Source: Rikenella microfusus DSM 15922
GTDB lineage: Bacteria; Bacteroidota; Bacteroidia; Bacteroidales; Rikenellaceae
Direction of reading: 5' to 3'
Assembly: GCF_000427365.1 (NCBI RefSeq)
Contig: NZ_KE386488.1
Coordinates: forward strand, 2,081,882-2,145,881
Length of the DNA: 64,000 nucleotides
The notes beneath the pieces were generated by a model. It was not told the DNA's origin. It saw only the letters and a program-made list of their open reading frames with translations, and did not search any database. Of the stretch, positions 54,895 through 63,829 are shown in pieces. The first letter of the stretch is position 1. Each line of letters starts with the position of its first letter. Both the position numbers and the translations under genes were made by a program.

Positions 54895-56152
54895 CCTGAT
54901 CGTAGTGGGGGGCGGCCCGGCGGGGCTGATGGCGGCCGGTACGGCGGCTGCGGCGGGCGCGCGGCGGGTACTGCTGCTGGAGAAGATGGAAAAACCCGCC
55001 CGTAAGCTGCGCATCACGGGCAAGGGGCGGTGCAACGTAACCAACGACCGTCCGCGGGAGGAATTCCTTGCGAAAGTACGGCAGGGAGCCGATTTTTTCG
55101 GCACTGCGTTCCGGATGTTCGACAACCGGGCGGCTGTCCGTTTCATCGAAATGCTGGGCGTACCCCTGGCCTGCGAGCGCGGCGGACGCTATTTCCCGGC
55201 TTCGGGCAAGGCGTGGGATGTGGCCGATGCTCTGGTAAGCTGGACTTCGCGCAGCGGCGCCGAAATCCGGTGCCATGCGCCGGTCGCCTCGCTGCGGATA
55301 GAGCATAATACGGTCGCCGGCGTCGTGCTGGAATCGGGCGAGCGCCTGGAGGCGCGGGCGGTACTGCTGGCGACCGGGGGAGTCAGCTACCCGGCTACCG
55401 GATCGACCGGCGAGGGACATGAAATGGCTTATAAAGCCGGCCACCGGATCGAACCGCTCCGGCCCGCGCTGGTACCGCTGGAAGCGGAGGTGCCGAAGGG
55501 GCTGAAAGGTTTGGCGCTGCGGAACGTGGAACTGTCTCTGCTCGTGAACGGTTCGGCGGCGGAGAGGCGGTTCGGCGAGATGGAGTTCACGGCCGAAGGG
55601 GTTATGGGCGGGGCGATCGTGCTGCAAGCGAGCCGCACGGCGGTGGACGCTCTCTCGGACGGCAACCGGGTGGAAGCGGTCATCGATCTGAAACCGGCCC
55701 TGAGCGCGGAAAAACTACGGAACCGGATCGGCCGCGAAATGGCAAGCCTGGGCAACGAAGCGTCGGTAAAACTGCTTTTACAGAAATTACTGCCGCCCCA
55801 ATTAAGGCAGATCATGGCGAAAAAGGCGGCTTTGCCGTTGTCGCTGCCGCTGGGTAAACTCTCGGCGCAGGATACGGAACGGCTGGTTTCCGTTCTGAAA
55901 GGGTGGCGTTTCCCGGTGCGGGACTACCGTCCGTTCACGGAGGCGATCGTTACGGCAGGCGGGGTCGATCTGTCGGAAGTTGATTCGCTGACCCTTGAGT
56001 CGAGAAAAATCGGAGGCCTCTATTTCGCGGGCGAACTGCTGGACATCGATGCCGATACCGGCGGTTACAATATCCAGGTGGCCTTTTCGACCGGCTATCT
56101 GGCCGGAAAATCGGCAGTCGGTACGGTCGGAGTCCCGGCTCATAAAAATTAA
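54887..56152 (+). CDS. FAD-dependent oxidoreductase (HI0933/BaiN family)
   Basis: This 421-residue flavoprotein starts at ATG 54887 (MYDLIVVGGGPAGLMAAGTAA), inside the end of cutC, as the Rossmann FAD motif must begin the protein. The upstream extension to 54692 is out of family. Blocks: GKGRCNVTNDRP (about 46-57), RYFPASGKAWDVADAL (about 102-117), ATGGVSYPATGSTGEGHEMA (about 163-182), and the C-terminal FAGELLDIDADTGGYNIQVAFSTGYLAG (about 381-408). The HI0933 family has poorly known substrates; one member (BaiN) reduces bile-acid intermediates. It is cytoplasmic. A complete family A element starts directly after the stop codon. Confidence 0.9.
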   Translation: MYDLIVVGGGPAGLMAAGTAAAAGARRVLLLEKMEKPARKLRITGKGRCNVTNDRPREEFLAKVRQGADFFGTAFRMFDNRAAVRFIEMLGVPLACERGGRYFPASGKAWDVADALVSWTSRSGAEIRCHAPVASLRIEHNTVAGVVLESGERLEARAVLLATGGVSYPATGSTGEGHEMAYKAGHRIEPLRPALVPLEAEVPKGLKGLALRNVELSLLVNGSAAERRFGEMEFTAEGVMGGAIVLQASRTAVDALSDGNRVEAVIDLKPALSAEKLRNRIGREMASLGNEASVKLLLQKLLPPQLRQIMAKKAALPLSLPLGKLSAQDTERLVSVLKGWRFPVRDYRPFTEAIVTAGGVDLSEVDSLTLESRKIGGLYFAGELLDIDADTGGYNIQVAFSTGYLAGKSAVGTVGVPAHKN

Positions 56153-56326
56153 GGTAAGTATATACGACATTACCCAAAATCGGGCAATGATCTCTCTAAA
56201 CGGCCCTGCGGTGCCGCTCGGTACAGGGGATCGGGGCTTTTCTCTGCTTAAGGGGGTGGGCGCGGACCGAAATATACTGAAAATCAAGTGTGCATATGAT
56301 ATAGGGTCAAGTCGTATATACTTACC
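56153..56326. repeat. family A element (complete ends, expanded core)
   Basis: Left end GGTAAGTATATACGACATTA then CCC (starting one base after the flavoprotein stop). Right end GGGTCAAGTCGTATATACTT then ACC. The core begins CGGCCCTGCGG like A1 and ends GGGGGTGGGCGCGG, but the inner hairpin is replaced by about 40 bp including GTGCCGCTCGGTACAGGGGA. The G-run (five) and outer stem are kept in part. Confidence 0.85.
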
Positions 56327-56567
56327 AAAATTAATAGGGACGATTGTAATGCAGGGTTCGGTATGCGCGGGCAGCCCGTAGCACTCAGAGGCTTCCGCCG
56401 ACACGGAATCTTATTTCAGCTGTTCGATTACCGGGCAATCCGCCATCTGAACAACCCGACCATTTTCCCCGTTCCTCACATCGGTACGACGGCTCCGGAA
56501 AGGCGGGAACCCGGATCCGATCCGCAGGAACGACGCCCCATTTCGTAACAGCCGGCACGAACGAAAA
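56327..56567. other. gene-free stretch before the LysM-M23 terminator
   Basis: GC-rich, no recognised gene or repeat. Short frames on plus have no family character. Confidence 0.4.
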
Positions 56568-56605
56568 GTCCCGTTTTGTCCGATCGACTACGGACAAAAC
56601 GGGAC
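56568..56605 (-). terminator. terminator of the LysM-M23 gene
   Basis: GTCCCGTTTTGTCCG (56568-56582) with its exact complement at 56591-56605, 8-base loop. On minus the stem is followed by TTTTCG. It lies 29 bases beyond the stop. Confidence 0.85.
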
Positions 56606-56633
56606 GGAAAGCGAACCCGGCCGAACAACGGCC

Positions 56634-57674
56634 CTACTTGACGCGCAACCGCTGCCCCAGCCGCAGGATACCGTTGCGGTCGATACCGTTGAGCTGGCAG
56701 ATTTTCGTAATCGTCGTCCCGTAACGCAGCGCGATTCGACCGAGAATATCGCCTTTCCTGACGATATGGTAAACCGGGCCGCTGCCGGCAGGTTTGGGCT
56801 GCGCCGCCCGGATCGTCGTCGAATCGTCCGCCTCGGCCAGCAGGGTATTGGCAATCTCCTGATCTTCCCACTCCTCCTCGTCCAGTTCGTCGGACGCCCG
56901 CGAATGGATATTGAAATACGACCGCTCCAGCGCGAAAGTCTGGTACTTGAGCATCCCCTTTTCGAAATCGAACAGATGTTCCGGGTCGAAACTCTGGTCG
57001 CAGTACCGCACCTCGAAGTGCAGATGTGGCCCGTACGCCCGCCCCGTGGCCCCGACATAACCGATCACCTGGCCCGTTTTGACATAATCCCCCACTTCGA
57101 CATTCAGTTTGGACAGATGGGCGTGCCAGGTTTCCAGGCCGTTCGGATGCCGGATGATGACCAGATTGCCGAACCCGCCGGTATTGTATCTGGAATAGCG
57201 CACCTTGCCGTCGAAAGCGGCCAGAACCGGTTCGCCGACCTTCATCGGCACGTCGATACCGTTATGGCTCCTGCGCCTGCGGGGGCCGTATTTGGAAAGC
57301 ACCTTTCCCTGCACCGGACAACAGAACTGGCTGATGCTGTCGATCATCCTGAGTTCGATGACCGACGGCAGGTCGTTCAGTTCGATATTGCGGTACGAGA
57401 AGACCGAAGCGGTATCCCAATTGTTCCGGTAAACGGGCAGATCGTCCATCCTCTCCAGCGAAGGGCGATAATATTCCCACGTATTGTTACTGAAAATAAT
57501 GACCTTGGTTTCCGGGTCGGCCGTAGCGATGGTATCCATCGGGCGGCGGGGCAGGTCTTCGAGCCGGGGAGCAGCCGGAGGCCCCCCGCGGCGGCGCTGT
57601 CCGTTCGCGGGCACGACCGCCGTAAAAGTCAGGACGGCCAGCAGGCCGAAACGAAATATAGAATTTTTACGCAT
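56634..57674 (-). CDS. M23 peptidoglycan endopeptidase with C-terminal LysM
   Basis: This 346-residue secreted protein (signal about 1-25) has an M23 zinc-peptidase domain in the middle (about 125-250) and a single LysM domain at the very C-terminus (VYHIVRKGDILGRIALRYGTTITKICQLNGI, about 299-329). Zinc motifs are RSHNGIDVPM (about 134-143; His, Asp) and GPHLHFEV (about 214-221; HxH), within QVIGYVGATGRAYGPHLHFE. It binds peptidoglycan by LysM and cleaves peptide crosslinks, as in MepM-like enzymes. It works in the periplasm. It is monocistronic, ending at the terminator 56568-56605, with the GDSL/alpha-beta gene 99 bp upstream on the same strand. Confidence 0.92.
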   Translation of the reverse strand: MRKNSIFRFGLLAVLTFTAVVPANGQRRRGGPPAAPRLEDLPRRPMDTIATADPETKVIIFSNNTWEYYRPSLERMDDLPVYRNNWDTASVFSYRNIELNDLPSVIELRMIDSISQFCCPVQGKVLSKYGPRRRRSHNGIDVPMKVGEPVLAAFDGKVRYSRYNTGGFGNLVIIRHPNGLETWHAHLSKLNVEVGDYVKTGQVIGYVGATGRAYGPHLHFEVRYCDQSFDPEHLFDFEKGMLKYQTFALERSYFNIHSRASDELDEEEWEDQEIANTLLAEADDSTTIRAAQPKPAGSGPVYHIVRKGDILGRIALRYGTTITKICQLNGIDRNGILRLGQRLRVK

Positions 57675-57773
57675 ATATGTTTTCCGGATTCGTTTGCGGT
57701 TAGCAAACGAAGGTTACGGACGGTTTATTATCGGGAAGCCGGATATTTTTACGGTCGAGCAATTAACAAACGG

Positions 57774-59276
57774 TCAGAAAGTATCGAGCCAAAGGAGCAA
57801 CTGCCGGTGCCATCCGGTTTTACGGCGAAAATCGGGACGAAAACCCCAGCCGTGTCCGCCGTCGGGATAGATGTGCATGCTGACGGGAATGCCGTGTTCC
57901 CGCAGAGCATCGAAATACCGCAGGGAATTTTCGACAGGCACGCCCGTATCATCGGCGGAAAGGGCCATGAAAGCACGCGGTGTCCGATCGGTAACCCGCC
58001 GTTCGTTGCTGAACTCCCGGATATCGGACTGCGAAGGGGCATTCCCCAATAAGTTGATGCGGGAGCCTGCATGAGTAATCTCCGGCTCCATGGAGATCAC
58101 CGGATAGAGCAGAATCTGGAAATCGAGGGCCGTATCCCCGACGGCGCGGGTGGCCAGGGCGGAAGCCAGATGGCCGCCGGCCGAACTGCCCATAATGCCG
58201 ATTTGGGTATAACCGCCCCATTCTTCGCGATACCGGCGGATAAGCCCGAGCGCTTCGGCCGCATCGGCGAGGGGCACGCGGGGATTTCCTTCGGGAAGGC
58301 GGTATTTGAGTACGACGGCCGTAATGCCGTTACGGCTGAGCCAGCGGGCGATCTGCGTGCCTTCGTGTTCGACGGCCACCATGCCGTAGCCTCCGCCGGG
58401 ACAAATCAACACGGCTTTTCGGGCATGGCCTCGTTCGGCCGGATAAACCTGCACGCAAGCACCTTCGTGGCTCAAGGCGACCGTCCGGGGATGGAGGCGA
58501 CGGTACAAATCGTAGATTTTTTCTTCCCACAGCCGGGCCAGGCGTTCGGCCCCCTCTTTATTGGGGTGGAGATAGAACGTGCCGGCAAGGCCCGTTTCGG
58601 GAGTGAACAGAGCGGCGGCTTCGCGTTCGAAAAGCCGCCAGCCCCGGGTGGCTCCCCGGTGTAGATAGTTCCGGCCCTGGCTGCGATAGGCGTCGATCAG
58701 GGAATCGATACCGGGAATATAGCTGCGGAGCCGGTCTTGTCCCTCCTGAAGATACCGGGCGCCGTTATAGGTATTGGCCGAATACCACAAAGGATGGTGA
58801 AGGACGAAATGGGCACGGGGATAACGGCGGGCAAGGCTGTCGATGATTTGCGACAGGTTGCCCACGTAACGGGACTTGCCGACGGGAGCCCCATTGGGGC
58901 CTTCGACGGCACTGTCGTTGGTACCGAGCATGATGGAGAAAATCAACGTGGCATCCTCCCGGACGAAACGGTCGCCCGCTTCGACGATCCGGGAGAATAA
59001 GGATCCGCTGTCCGGCAGCCAATCGACCGTAGTCGATCCGGACACCCCCAGATTGGCTACCTGCACCCGTCCTATCCCCGGCTCCTGTTCCAGCAATCGC
59101 CCGGTAACCGCCGGAGGAGCTTCCTGCGCCGGTTGTCGCAACAAAGCTCCCTGCGTGATGCTGTTTCCGATGAAGATCAGGTTCAGGTCCCCGGCGCTTT
59201 GTTCCCCGGCACGCACGGGGGAACGCCCCAGCCACGCGACCAGGCAAAACAACGATATAACGACAGACAGTTTCAT
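57774..59276 (-). CDS. secreted two-domain esterase: SGNH/GDSL plus alpha/beta-hydrolase
   Basis: This 500-residue protein (ATG 59276; signal about 1-23, ending VRAG) fuses two esterase folds. The N-terminal SGNH domain (about 27-225) has IGNSIT with nucleophile Ser39, a NLGVSGST glycine block and LGTNDS. The C-terminal domain (about 235-500) is an alpha/beta-hydrolase of the xylan-esterase/BD-FAE type. It has GGGYGMVAVEHEG (oxyanion), GSSAGGHLAS (nucleophile elbow), and DGGHGWG near the end (His). Two esterases in one chain fit removal of acetyl or related esters from complex host or plant glycans, for example sialic acid O-acetyl groups. It probably acts in the periplasm. Substrate is inferred from family only. 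Confidence 0.88.
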   Translation of the reverse strand: MKLSVVISLFCLVAWLGRSPVRAGEQSAGDLNLIFIGNSITQGALLRQPAQEAPPAVTGRLLEQEPGIGRVQVANLGVSGSTTVDWLPDSGSLFSRIVEAGDRFVREDATLIFSIMLGTNDSAVEGPNGAPVGKSRYVGNLSQIIDSLARRYPRAHFVLHHPLWYSANTYNGARYLQEGQDRLRSYIPGIDSLIDAYRSQGRNYLHRGATRGWRLFEREAAALFTPETGLAGTFYLHPNKEGAERLARLWEEKIYDLYRRLHPRTVALSHEGACVQVYPAERGHARKAVLICPGGGYGMVAVEHEGTQIARWLSRNGITAVVLKYRLPEGNPRVPLADAAEALGLIRRYREEWGGYTQIGIMGSSAGGHLASALATRAVGDTALDFQILLYPVISMEPEITHAGSRINLLGNAPSQSDIREFSNERRVTDRTPRAFMALSADDTGVPVENSLRYFDALREHGIPVSMHIYPDGGHGWGFRPDFRRKTGWHRQLLLWLDTF

Positions 59277-59346
59277 ATGGGAAATGATTGTACGGCAGGC
59301 ATACGAACCGCGTCCCCTGCCGCCGGAACGGGATCGGCACATGGTT

Positions 59347-60726
59347 TTACCGGAGGGAATCGGCTACGGCCTCGAACGGGATGCTGCGCTGTTCCCCCGT
59401 CACGATATTTTTGACCGTCGCGGTCCGTGCCGCCAACTCGTTCTCGCCGACGAACACCATATACAGAATGTCGCGTTTCTGCGCGTAATCGAACTGTTTT
59501 TTCATCTTCGCGGCTTCCGGATAGATTTCGGCGGCAATACCGGCCCGGCGTACTTCCGACAGCAATCTGAGCGCTCCGAGTTCTTCCGCGCCGCCGAAAT
59601 TGACGAACAGCGCCCGTACGCTCTGCGCCGTTTCGGCCGGGAAAAGATCGAGTCCGAGCAGCACGTCGTAGATCCGGTCGGCGCCGAAACTGATGCCGAC
59701 GCCCGATGTATCCGGCAGGCCGAAAATACCCGTCAGGTCGTCGTACCGTCCCCCGCCGCAGATGCTCCCCATCGGAAAGTCCATGGCTTTGACTTCGAAA
59801 ATGGCCCCCGTGTAATAGTTCAGCCCGCGTGCCAGCGAAAGGTCGAGTTCCACCGGCAGCACGACGCCCAACGCCTCGGCATAGTCGAGAATGGTCGTCA
59901 CTTCCTGAATTCCCTTGAGGCCGGTCGCCGACTTTTCCCCGATGATGGCGGTGATAGCGGCCAGTTTCTCGCGGTTCGAGCCGCTCAGTTCGAGGATCGG
60001 CCGCAAGGCGGCGACAGCCTCCGGCGAAAGCCCGCGTCCGGCCAGCTCTTCATTCACGGCGTCGAGACCGATTTTGTCCAGTTTGTCGATGGCCACGGTG
60101 ATGTCCATCATCTTGTCGGCATGGCCGATGGTCTCCGATATGCCGTAAAGTATCTTGCGGTTGTTGATCTTCAGAGTAACGCGGATCTTCAGCGCGGCGA
60201 ACACCTCCTGCACGATTTGGATCAGCTCCACTTCGTTGAGCAGAGATTTCGACCCCACCACGTCCACGTCGCACTGGTAGAATTCGCGGTAACGTCCTTT
60301 CTGCGGTCGGTCGGCACGCCATACGGGCTGTATCTGGTAACGTTTGAACGGAAAGACGAGTTCGTTCTGGTGCTGCACGACATACCGCGCGAACGGAACG
60401 GTCAGGTCGTAGCGCAGCCCCTTTTCGCAAATCCTGTTGCCCAGCACGACGGGGTTGTCGCTCTCCGCGGCGGCCTGCACCTCTTCGGCATCGATTCCTT
60501 TGAGGAAATTACCGGAATTGAGCACTTTGAAGAGCAGTTTGTCGCCCTCTTCGCCGTATTTGCCGAGCAGGGTGGAGAGGTTTTCCATGCTGGGCGTTTC
60601 GAGCGGTTGGAAACCGTAGCGGCGGAAAACGCTTTTAATAGTGTCGAACAGGTAATTGCGGCGGGCCATTTCGACGGGCGAAAAGTCGCGCGTGCCTTTG
60701 GGTATGGATGGTTTCTGTACAGCCAT
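59347..60726 (-). CDS. hisS: histidyl-tRNA synthetase
   Basis: This 459-residue class II aminoacyl-tRNA synthetase starts [20 protein letters not shown], with the KGTRDF/MARR beginning of motif 1. The two histidine-specific motifs are [17 protein letters not shown] (HisA 2-like, about 291-307) and the [13 protein letters not shown] block (about 319-331). Motif 2 is present as [32 protein letters not shown] (about 126-157). Motif 3 is [13 protein letters not shown] (about 338-350). The anticodon-binding domain occupies the C-terminal about 85 residues. It charges tRNA-His in the cytoplasm. No T-box leader is seen in the 95-bp gap to pdxA. Confidence 0.97.
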   Translation of the reverse strand: MAVQKPSIPKGTRDFSPVEMARRNYLFDTIKSVFRRYGFQPLETPSMENLSTLLGKYGEEGDKLLFKVLNSGNFLKGIDAEEVQAAAESDNPVVLGNRICEKGLRYDLTVPFARYVVQHQNELVFPFKRYQIQPVWRADRPQKGRYREFYQCDVDVVGSKSLLNEVELIQIVQEVFAALKIRVTLKINNRKILYGISETIGHADKMMDITVAIDKLDKIGLDAVNEELAGRGLSPEAVAALRPILELSGSNREKLAAITAIIGEKSATGLKGIQEVTTILDYAEALGVVLPVELDLSLARGLNYYTGAIFEVKAMDFPMGSICGGGRYDDLTGIFGLPDTSGVGISFGADRIYDVLLGLDLFPAETAQSVRALFVNFGGAEELGALRLLSEVRRAGIAAEIYPEAAKMKKQFDYAQKRDILYMVFVGENELAARTATVKNIVTGEQRSIPFEAVADSLR

Positions 60727-60821
60727 TGACGTATTTACTTACACGATTGATCTCAAAAAATACAATGAAATACCGGACCCGCCGCATGGATGGCAGGCCC
60801 GGCTCCGATTCCGGAACAAGG

Positions 60822-62021
60822 TCATTCCGTCGCCCGGGTCGTTACGACGGTCGCCTGCGCCGCGACCGCCCCGTCCGTGTCCGGCGTATCTTTGAGCAGG
60901 TCGGACACGTCCGCATCGCGGTCGGCACCGCCGCGGCGATTGCCGCCGCGTCCGGCGCCGTCGCCCCGATCGTTGCGCTCGTTTTTCGAAAAATGCTGCA
61001 ACGGATCGGCCGCCGCCCGGTCGAACACCTGCCGGTTGCGATAAATATCGATCGCCTGGTAAATGGCCGCCCGCATCGGCGAAGCATCGGCTACCATCTT
61101 GCCGGCGATGTCGAACCCGACTCCGTGGGCCGGCGAGGTGCGCACGACGGAGAGGCCCGCCGTGAAATTGACCCCGTCCGCGAAAGTCAGCGCTTTGAAC
61201 GGGGCCAGCCCCTGGTCATGATACATCGCCAGCACGGCGTCGAACTTCCGATAAGCCCCGCTGCCGAAGAAACCGTCGGCAGCGAACGGCCCGAAAGCCA
61301 GGATGTTTTCGTACCGGGCCGATTGCAGGGCGGGAATGATGATCTCCTGCTCTTCCGGCCCCAGCAGGCCGTCGTCGCCGGCATGGGGATTCAGCCCCAG
61401 CACGGCGATCTTCGGCCCCACGATATTGAAATCGCGTTCCAGCGACCGCCGGATCGCGCGGATATGGTTCAGCACCGCCTCGGTGGTTACCGCCTCCGGG
61501 ACCTTAGCCAACGGCACGTGCATCGTCACGAGCCCCACTTTCAGCACGTCGCTGACCATGAACATCAGCGGTTCGGTATCGCCGAACTGCGCCGCGAGGT
61601 ATTCCGTATGGCCGATGAAACCGAAGTCGTCGCCCGTGGTATTCTTCTTGTTGATCGGGCAGGTTACCAGCACGTCGATCTTGCCGGCCTTGAGGTCGCG
61701 CACCGCCGCATTCAGCGACGCGATGGCGTACTGGCCGCTGAGCACCGTCGGTTGCCCCGGATCGATCTTCACGTTCTCGTCCACGCAGACGATCATGTTG
61801 GCCCGCTTGGGGTTGGCCTGCGCCGGGTCGGTTATGATATTGAAGCTGAAACCTTCGGCATCCGGAATCAGCCCCTTGTAATACCCCGCCACTTTGGCCG
61901 ACCCGTACACCACCGGCGTGCAGAGGTCGAAAATGCGCGGATCGAGCAACGATTTGATGATGATCTCGTAACTGATCCCGTTGAAGTCGCCGTGGGTGAT
62001 CCCCACCTTTATCTTGTCCAT
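60822..62021 (-). CDS. pdxA: 4-hydroxythreonine-4-phosphate dehydrogenase with a tailed C-terminus
   Basis: This 399-residue enzyme oxidises 4-phosphohydroxy-L-threonine in the DXP-dependent PLP pathway. The family blocks are VGITHGDFNGISYEI (about 6-20), TCPINKKNTTGDDFGFIGHTEYLA (about 119-142), LGLNPHAGDDGLLG (about 211-224, metal-binding His), AMYHDQGLAPFKALTF (about 269-284), and VVRTSPAHGVGFDIAGK (about 295-311). The metal-site His residues are in place. The last about 55 residues (from SKNERNDRGDGAGRGG) form a low-complexity Arg/Gly/Asp-rich tail absent from typical PdxA, which ends near residue 340. It is cytoplasmic. PdxJ is in the window at 49756. Confidence 0.93.
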   Translation of the reverse strand: MDKIKVGITHGDFNGISYEIIIKSLLDPRIFDLCTPVVYGSAKVAGYYKGLIPDAEGFSFNIITDPAQANPKRANMIVCVDENVKIDPGQPTVLSGQYAIASLNAAVRDLKAGKIDVLVTCPINKKNTTGDDFGFIGHTEYLAAQFGDTEPLMFMVSDVLKVGLVTMHVPLAKVPEAVTTEAVLNHIRAIRRSLERDFNIVGPKIAVLGLNPHAGDDGLLGPEEQEIIIPALQSARYENILAFGPFAADGFFGSGAYRKFDAVLAMYHDQGLAPFKALTFADGVNFTAGLSVVRTSPAHGVGFDIAGKMVADASPMRAAIYQAIDIYRNRQVFDRAAADPLQHFSKNERNDRGDGAGRGGNRRGGADRDADVSDLLKDTPDTDGAVAAQATVVTTRATE

Positions 62022-62042
62022 AAGAATATGCTTAATTTTACC

Positions 62043-62050
62043 TACCTTTG
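62043..62050 (+). promoter_or_regulatory. -7 box of the GIN-domain gene
   Basis: TACCTTTG in the AT-rich divergent gap with pdxA, 33 bp before the ATG. No -33 box at standard spacing was found. Confidence 0.6.
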
Positions 62051-62082
62051 GACAAAGTTAATCAAAAAACAGGGAACCGAAG

Positions 62083-62916
62083 ATGAAAAAGTTGTTTTTG
62101 CTGGCCTTGTGCGCCGTGGCCGCTCCCCTTTTCGCCGCCGCTCAGGAGGCGACGGCCGTCATCGAAAAATACGCGGACAAACCCATCCGCGGCGTGATCG
62201 TCGCCGGGGCGTTCGACGTGCAGCTGGCCCAGGCCGACGGAGCTTCGCGGCAGGCCGGAGCCAAAGTGGAAATCCTGAAAGAGCTGGAAGACAAGCTCGT
62301 CTTCGAATACACCGACGAAGGCTACGTGCGGCTGACATTCAAGAACGACATGAGCAAGTACTTCACCGGCAGCAAGAAGAAACCGCAGGCATGGCTCACG
62401 GTCACGGAGCTGAAATACCTCAACGTGACGGGGGCCAGCAACGTGGTCTGCACGGGCATCTGTTCCACGACCGGGAATCTGCGCATCCTCACTTCGGGCA
62501 ACGCATCGGTAAATCTGCTGGAGGCTTCGGCAGAAACGATCAACATAGAAGTATCCGGCACTTCGGACCTGAGCGACGCGAAACTGACGGCGGAAGGCAA
62601 AGCGGAGGTGATCCAGAGCGGAACCTCCAAAATCAACGGCGAAATCAAAGCCGGGACGGCGATATTCACCGTATCGGGCGTTTCGGGGCTGACCCTGTCG
62701 GGCGGCGCCGAGGAAGCGGTGCTGGACGTGAGCGGCACGGCTTCGGCCGACCTGGAAAATTTCAGCATCGGTACGGTGAACGCCAAAGTATCGGGCATGG
62801 GCAAAGTCAAGGCCAACGTGATCGGGGGAGGCACGGCTCAGGTGAGCACGATGGGTTCTTTCCGTTACAAAGGCGCCGGGCTGGTCACGGGCAAAGGTGT
62901 GAAACGACTCGATTGA
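62083..62916 (+). CDS. GIN-domain (DUF2807) secreted protein
   Basis: This 277-residue protein has a signal peptide (about 1-21, ending AAAQ) and a repetitive right-handed beta pattern typical of the head GIN domain. Short strands separated by Gly/Ser/Asn are seen (VTGASNVVCTGICSTTGNLRILTSGNASVNLLEASAETINIEVSGTSDLSDAKL). The final quarter repeats SGTS, SGVSG and SGTAS motifs at about 20-residue intervals (VSGTSDLSDA, QSGTSKINGE, VSGVSGLTLS, VSGTASADLE, VSGMGKVKAN). The protein is predicted to be in the periplasm or on the outer membrane. GIN-domain function is unknown, possibly adhesion or surface signalling. A terminator follows at 62934-62962. Confidence 0.85.
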   Translation: MKKLFLLALCAVAAPLFAAAQEATAVIEKYADKPIRGVIVAGAFDVQLAQADGASRQAGAKVEILKELEDKLVFEYTDEGYVRLTFKNDMSKYFTGSKKKPQAWLTVTELKYLNVTGASNVVCTGICSTTGNLRILTSGNASVNLLEASAETINIEVSGTSDLSDAKLTAEGKAEVIQSGTSKINGEIKAGTAIFTVSGVSGLTLSGGAEEAVLDVSGTASADLENFSIGTVNAKVSGMGKVKANVIGGGTAQVSTMGSFRYKGAGLVTGKGVKRLD

Positions 62917-62933
62917 ATCTCCTAAAACAGCAC

Positions 62934-62962
62934 TGCGGGCGGGCGATTCGTCCGCCTTTTTT
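62934..62962 (+). terminator. terminator after the GIN-domain gene
   Basis: GGCGG pairs with CCGCC around a short stem and loop, followed by six Ts. It lies about 20 bases after the stop and 16 bp before folP. Confidence 0.7.
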
Positions 62963-62977
62963 CTACCAATAAATCCT

Positions 62978-63829
62978 ATGGAAATCAATATCGGAGGCCG
63001 GCTATTCTCCGTGGGGCCGGGACATGAACAGGCGATGGCCATCGTGAACGTAACCCCGGATTCGTTTTTCGCCGGGAGCCGGAAACAAAGCGGGGCCGAA
63101 ATCGCCGCGGCCGTGGAAAAAGCGCTCCGCGACGGGGCGGGTATCATCGACCTGGGCGGTTATTCGTCGCGGTCGGGAGCCGACGACATCCCGGCGGAAG
63201 AGGAGCTGAAACGGCTCGACACGGGACTGCGCATCGTCCGCGAAGCGGCAGGCGCAGAGTTCCCCGCTTCGGTCGATACGTTCCGGCCGGAGGTCGTCCG
63301 GCAGCTTTACGATCGCTTCGGGGCCTTTATCGTGAACGACATCTCGGCGGGCGAACTCGATCCGGACATGATCCCGGCCGTCGGCCGTCTGGGGCTGCCC
63401 TACATCGCCATGCACATGCGCGGTACGCCGCAGACCATGGCCCGGATGACGGACTACCCGTCCGAAACGGGAGGCGTCGCGGGCGACGTGCTGCGCTATT
63501 TCGTCCGCAAAACGGCACAGGCGCGGGCGGCAGGAATCAAAGACCTGATCCTCGATCCCGGTTTCGGATTCGCCAAGACCGCGGCGCAAAATTTCGAGTT
63601 GCTGGGGCGGATGGACTGCCTGGCCGTATTCGGGTTACCTGTTCTGGTCGGGTTGTCGCGCAAAAGCATGGTATGGAAAACGCTGGGCATCACTCCCGCC
63701 GAAGCGCTGAACGGCACTTCGGTGCTGAACTGGGAAGCCCTGCGGCAGGGAGCTTCGATCCTGCGCGTCCACGACGTGCGGGAAGCGGTCGAAACGATCC
63801 GGCTGTTCCGCGCCTACACCGCCCGGTAG
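62978..63829 (+). CDS. folP: dihydropteroate synthase
   Basis: This 283-residue TIM-barrel enzyme joins p-aminobenzoate to the pterin pyrophosphate in folate synthesis. The first signature is AIVNVTPDSFFAGSR (about 22-36, pterin-pyrophosphate site). GAGIIDLGGYSSRSGADDI follows (about 51-69). VNDISAGELD is at about 118-127, and DPGFGFAKTAAQNFELL at about 192-208 (Lys197 region). VGLSRKSMV lies near 226-234, and VLRVHDVREAV-like at the end is read as ILRVHDVREAV. Length is standard. It is cytoplasmic. The ATG at 62978 lies 16 bp beyond the terminator. The gene is the target of sulfonamides in general, and nothing here suggests a resistance allele. No folate neighbour is visible. Confidence 0.96.
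   Translation: MEINIGGRLFSVGPGHEQAMAIVNVTPDSFFAGSRKQSGAEIAAAVEKALRDGAGIIDLGGYSSRSGADDIPAEEELKRLDTGLRIVREAAGAEFPASVDTFRPEVVRQLYDRFGAFIVNDISAGELDPDMIPAVGRLGLPYIAMHMRGTPQTMARMTDYPSETGGVAGDVLRYFVRKTAQARAAGIKDLILDPGFGFAKTAAQNFELLGRMDCLAVFGLPVLVGLSRKSMVWKTLGITPAEALNGTSVLNWEALRQGASILRVHDVREAVETIRLFRAYTAR

Noticed and set aside
60727-60821. Possible T-box leader for hisS
   Set aside because: Only 95 bp, no T-box sequence, and T-boxes are rare in Bacteroidetes.
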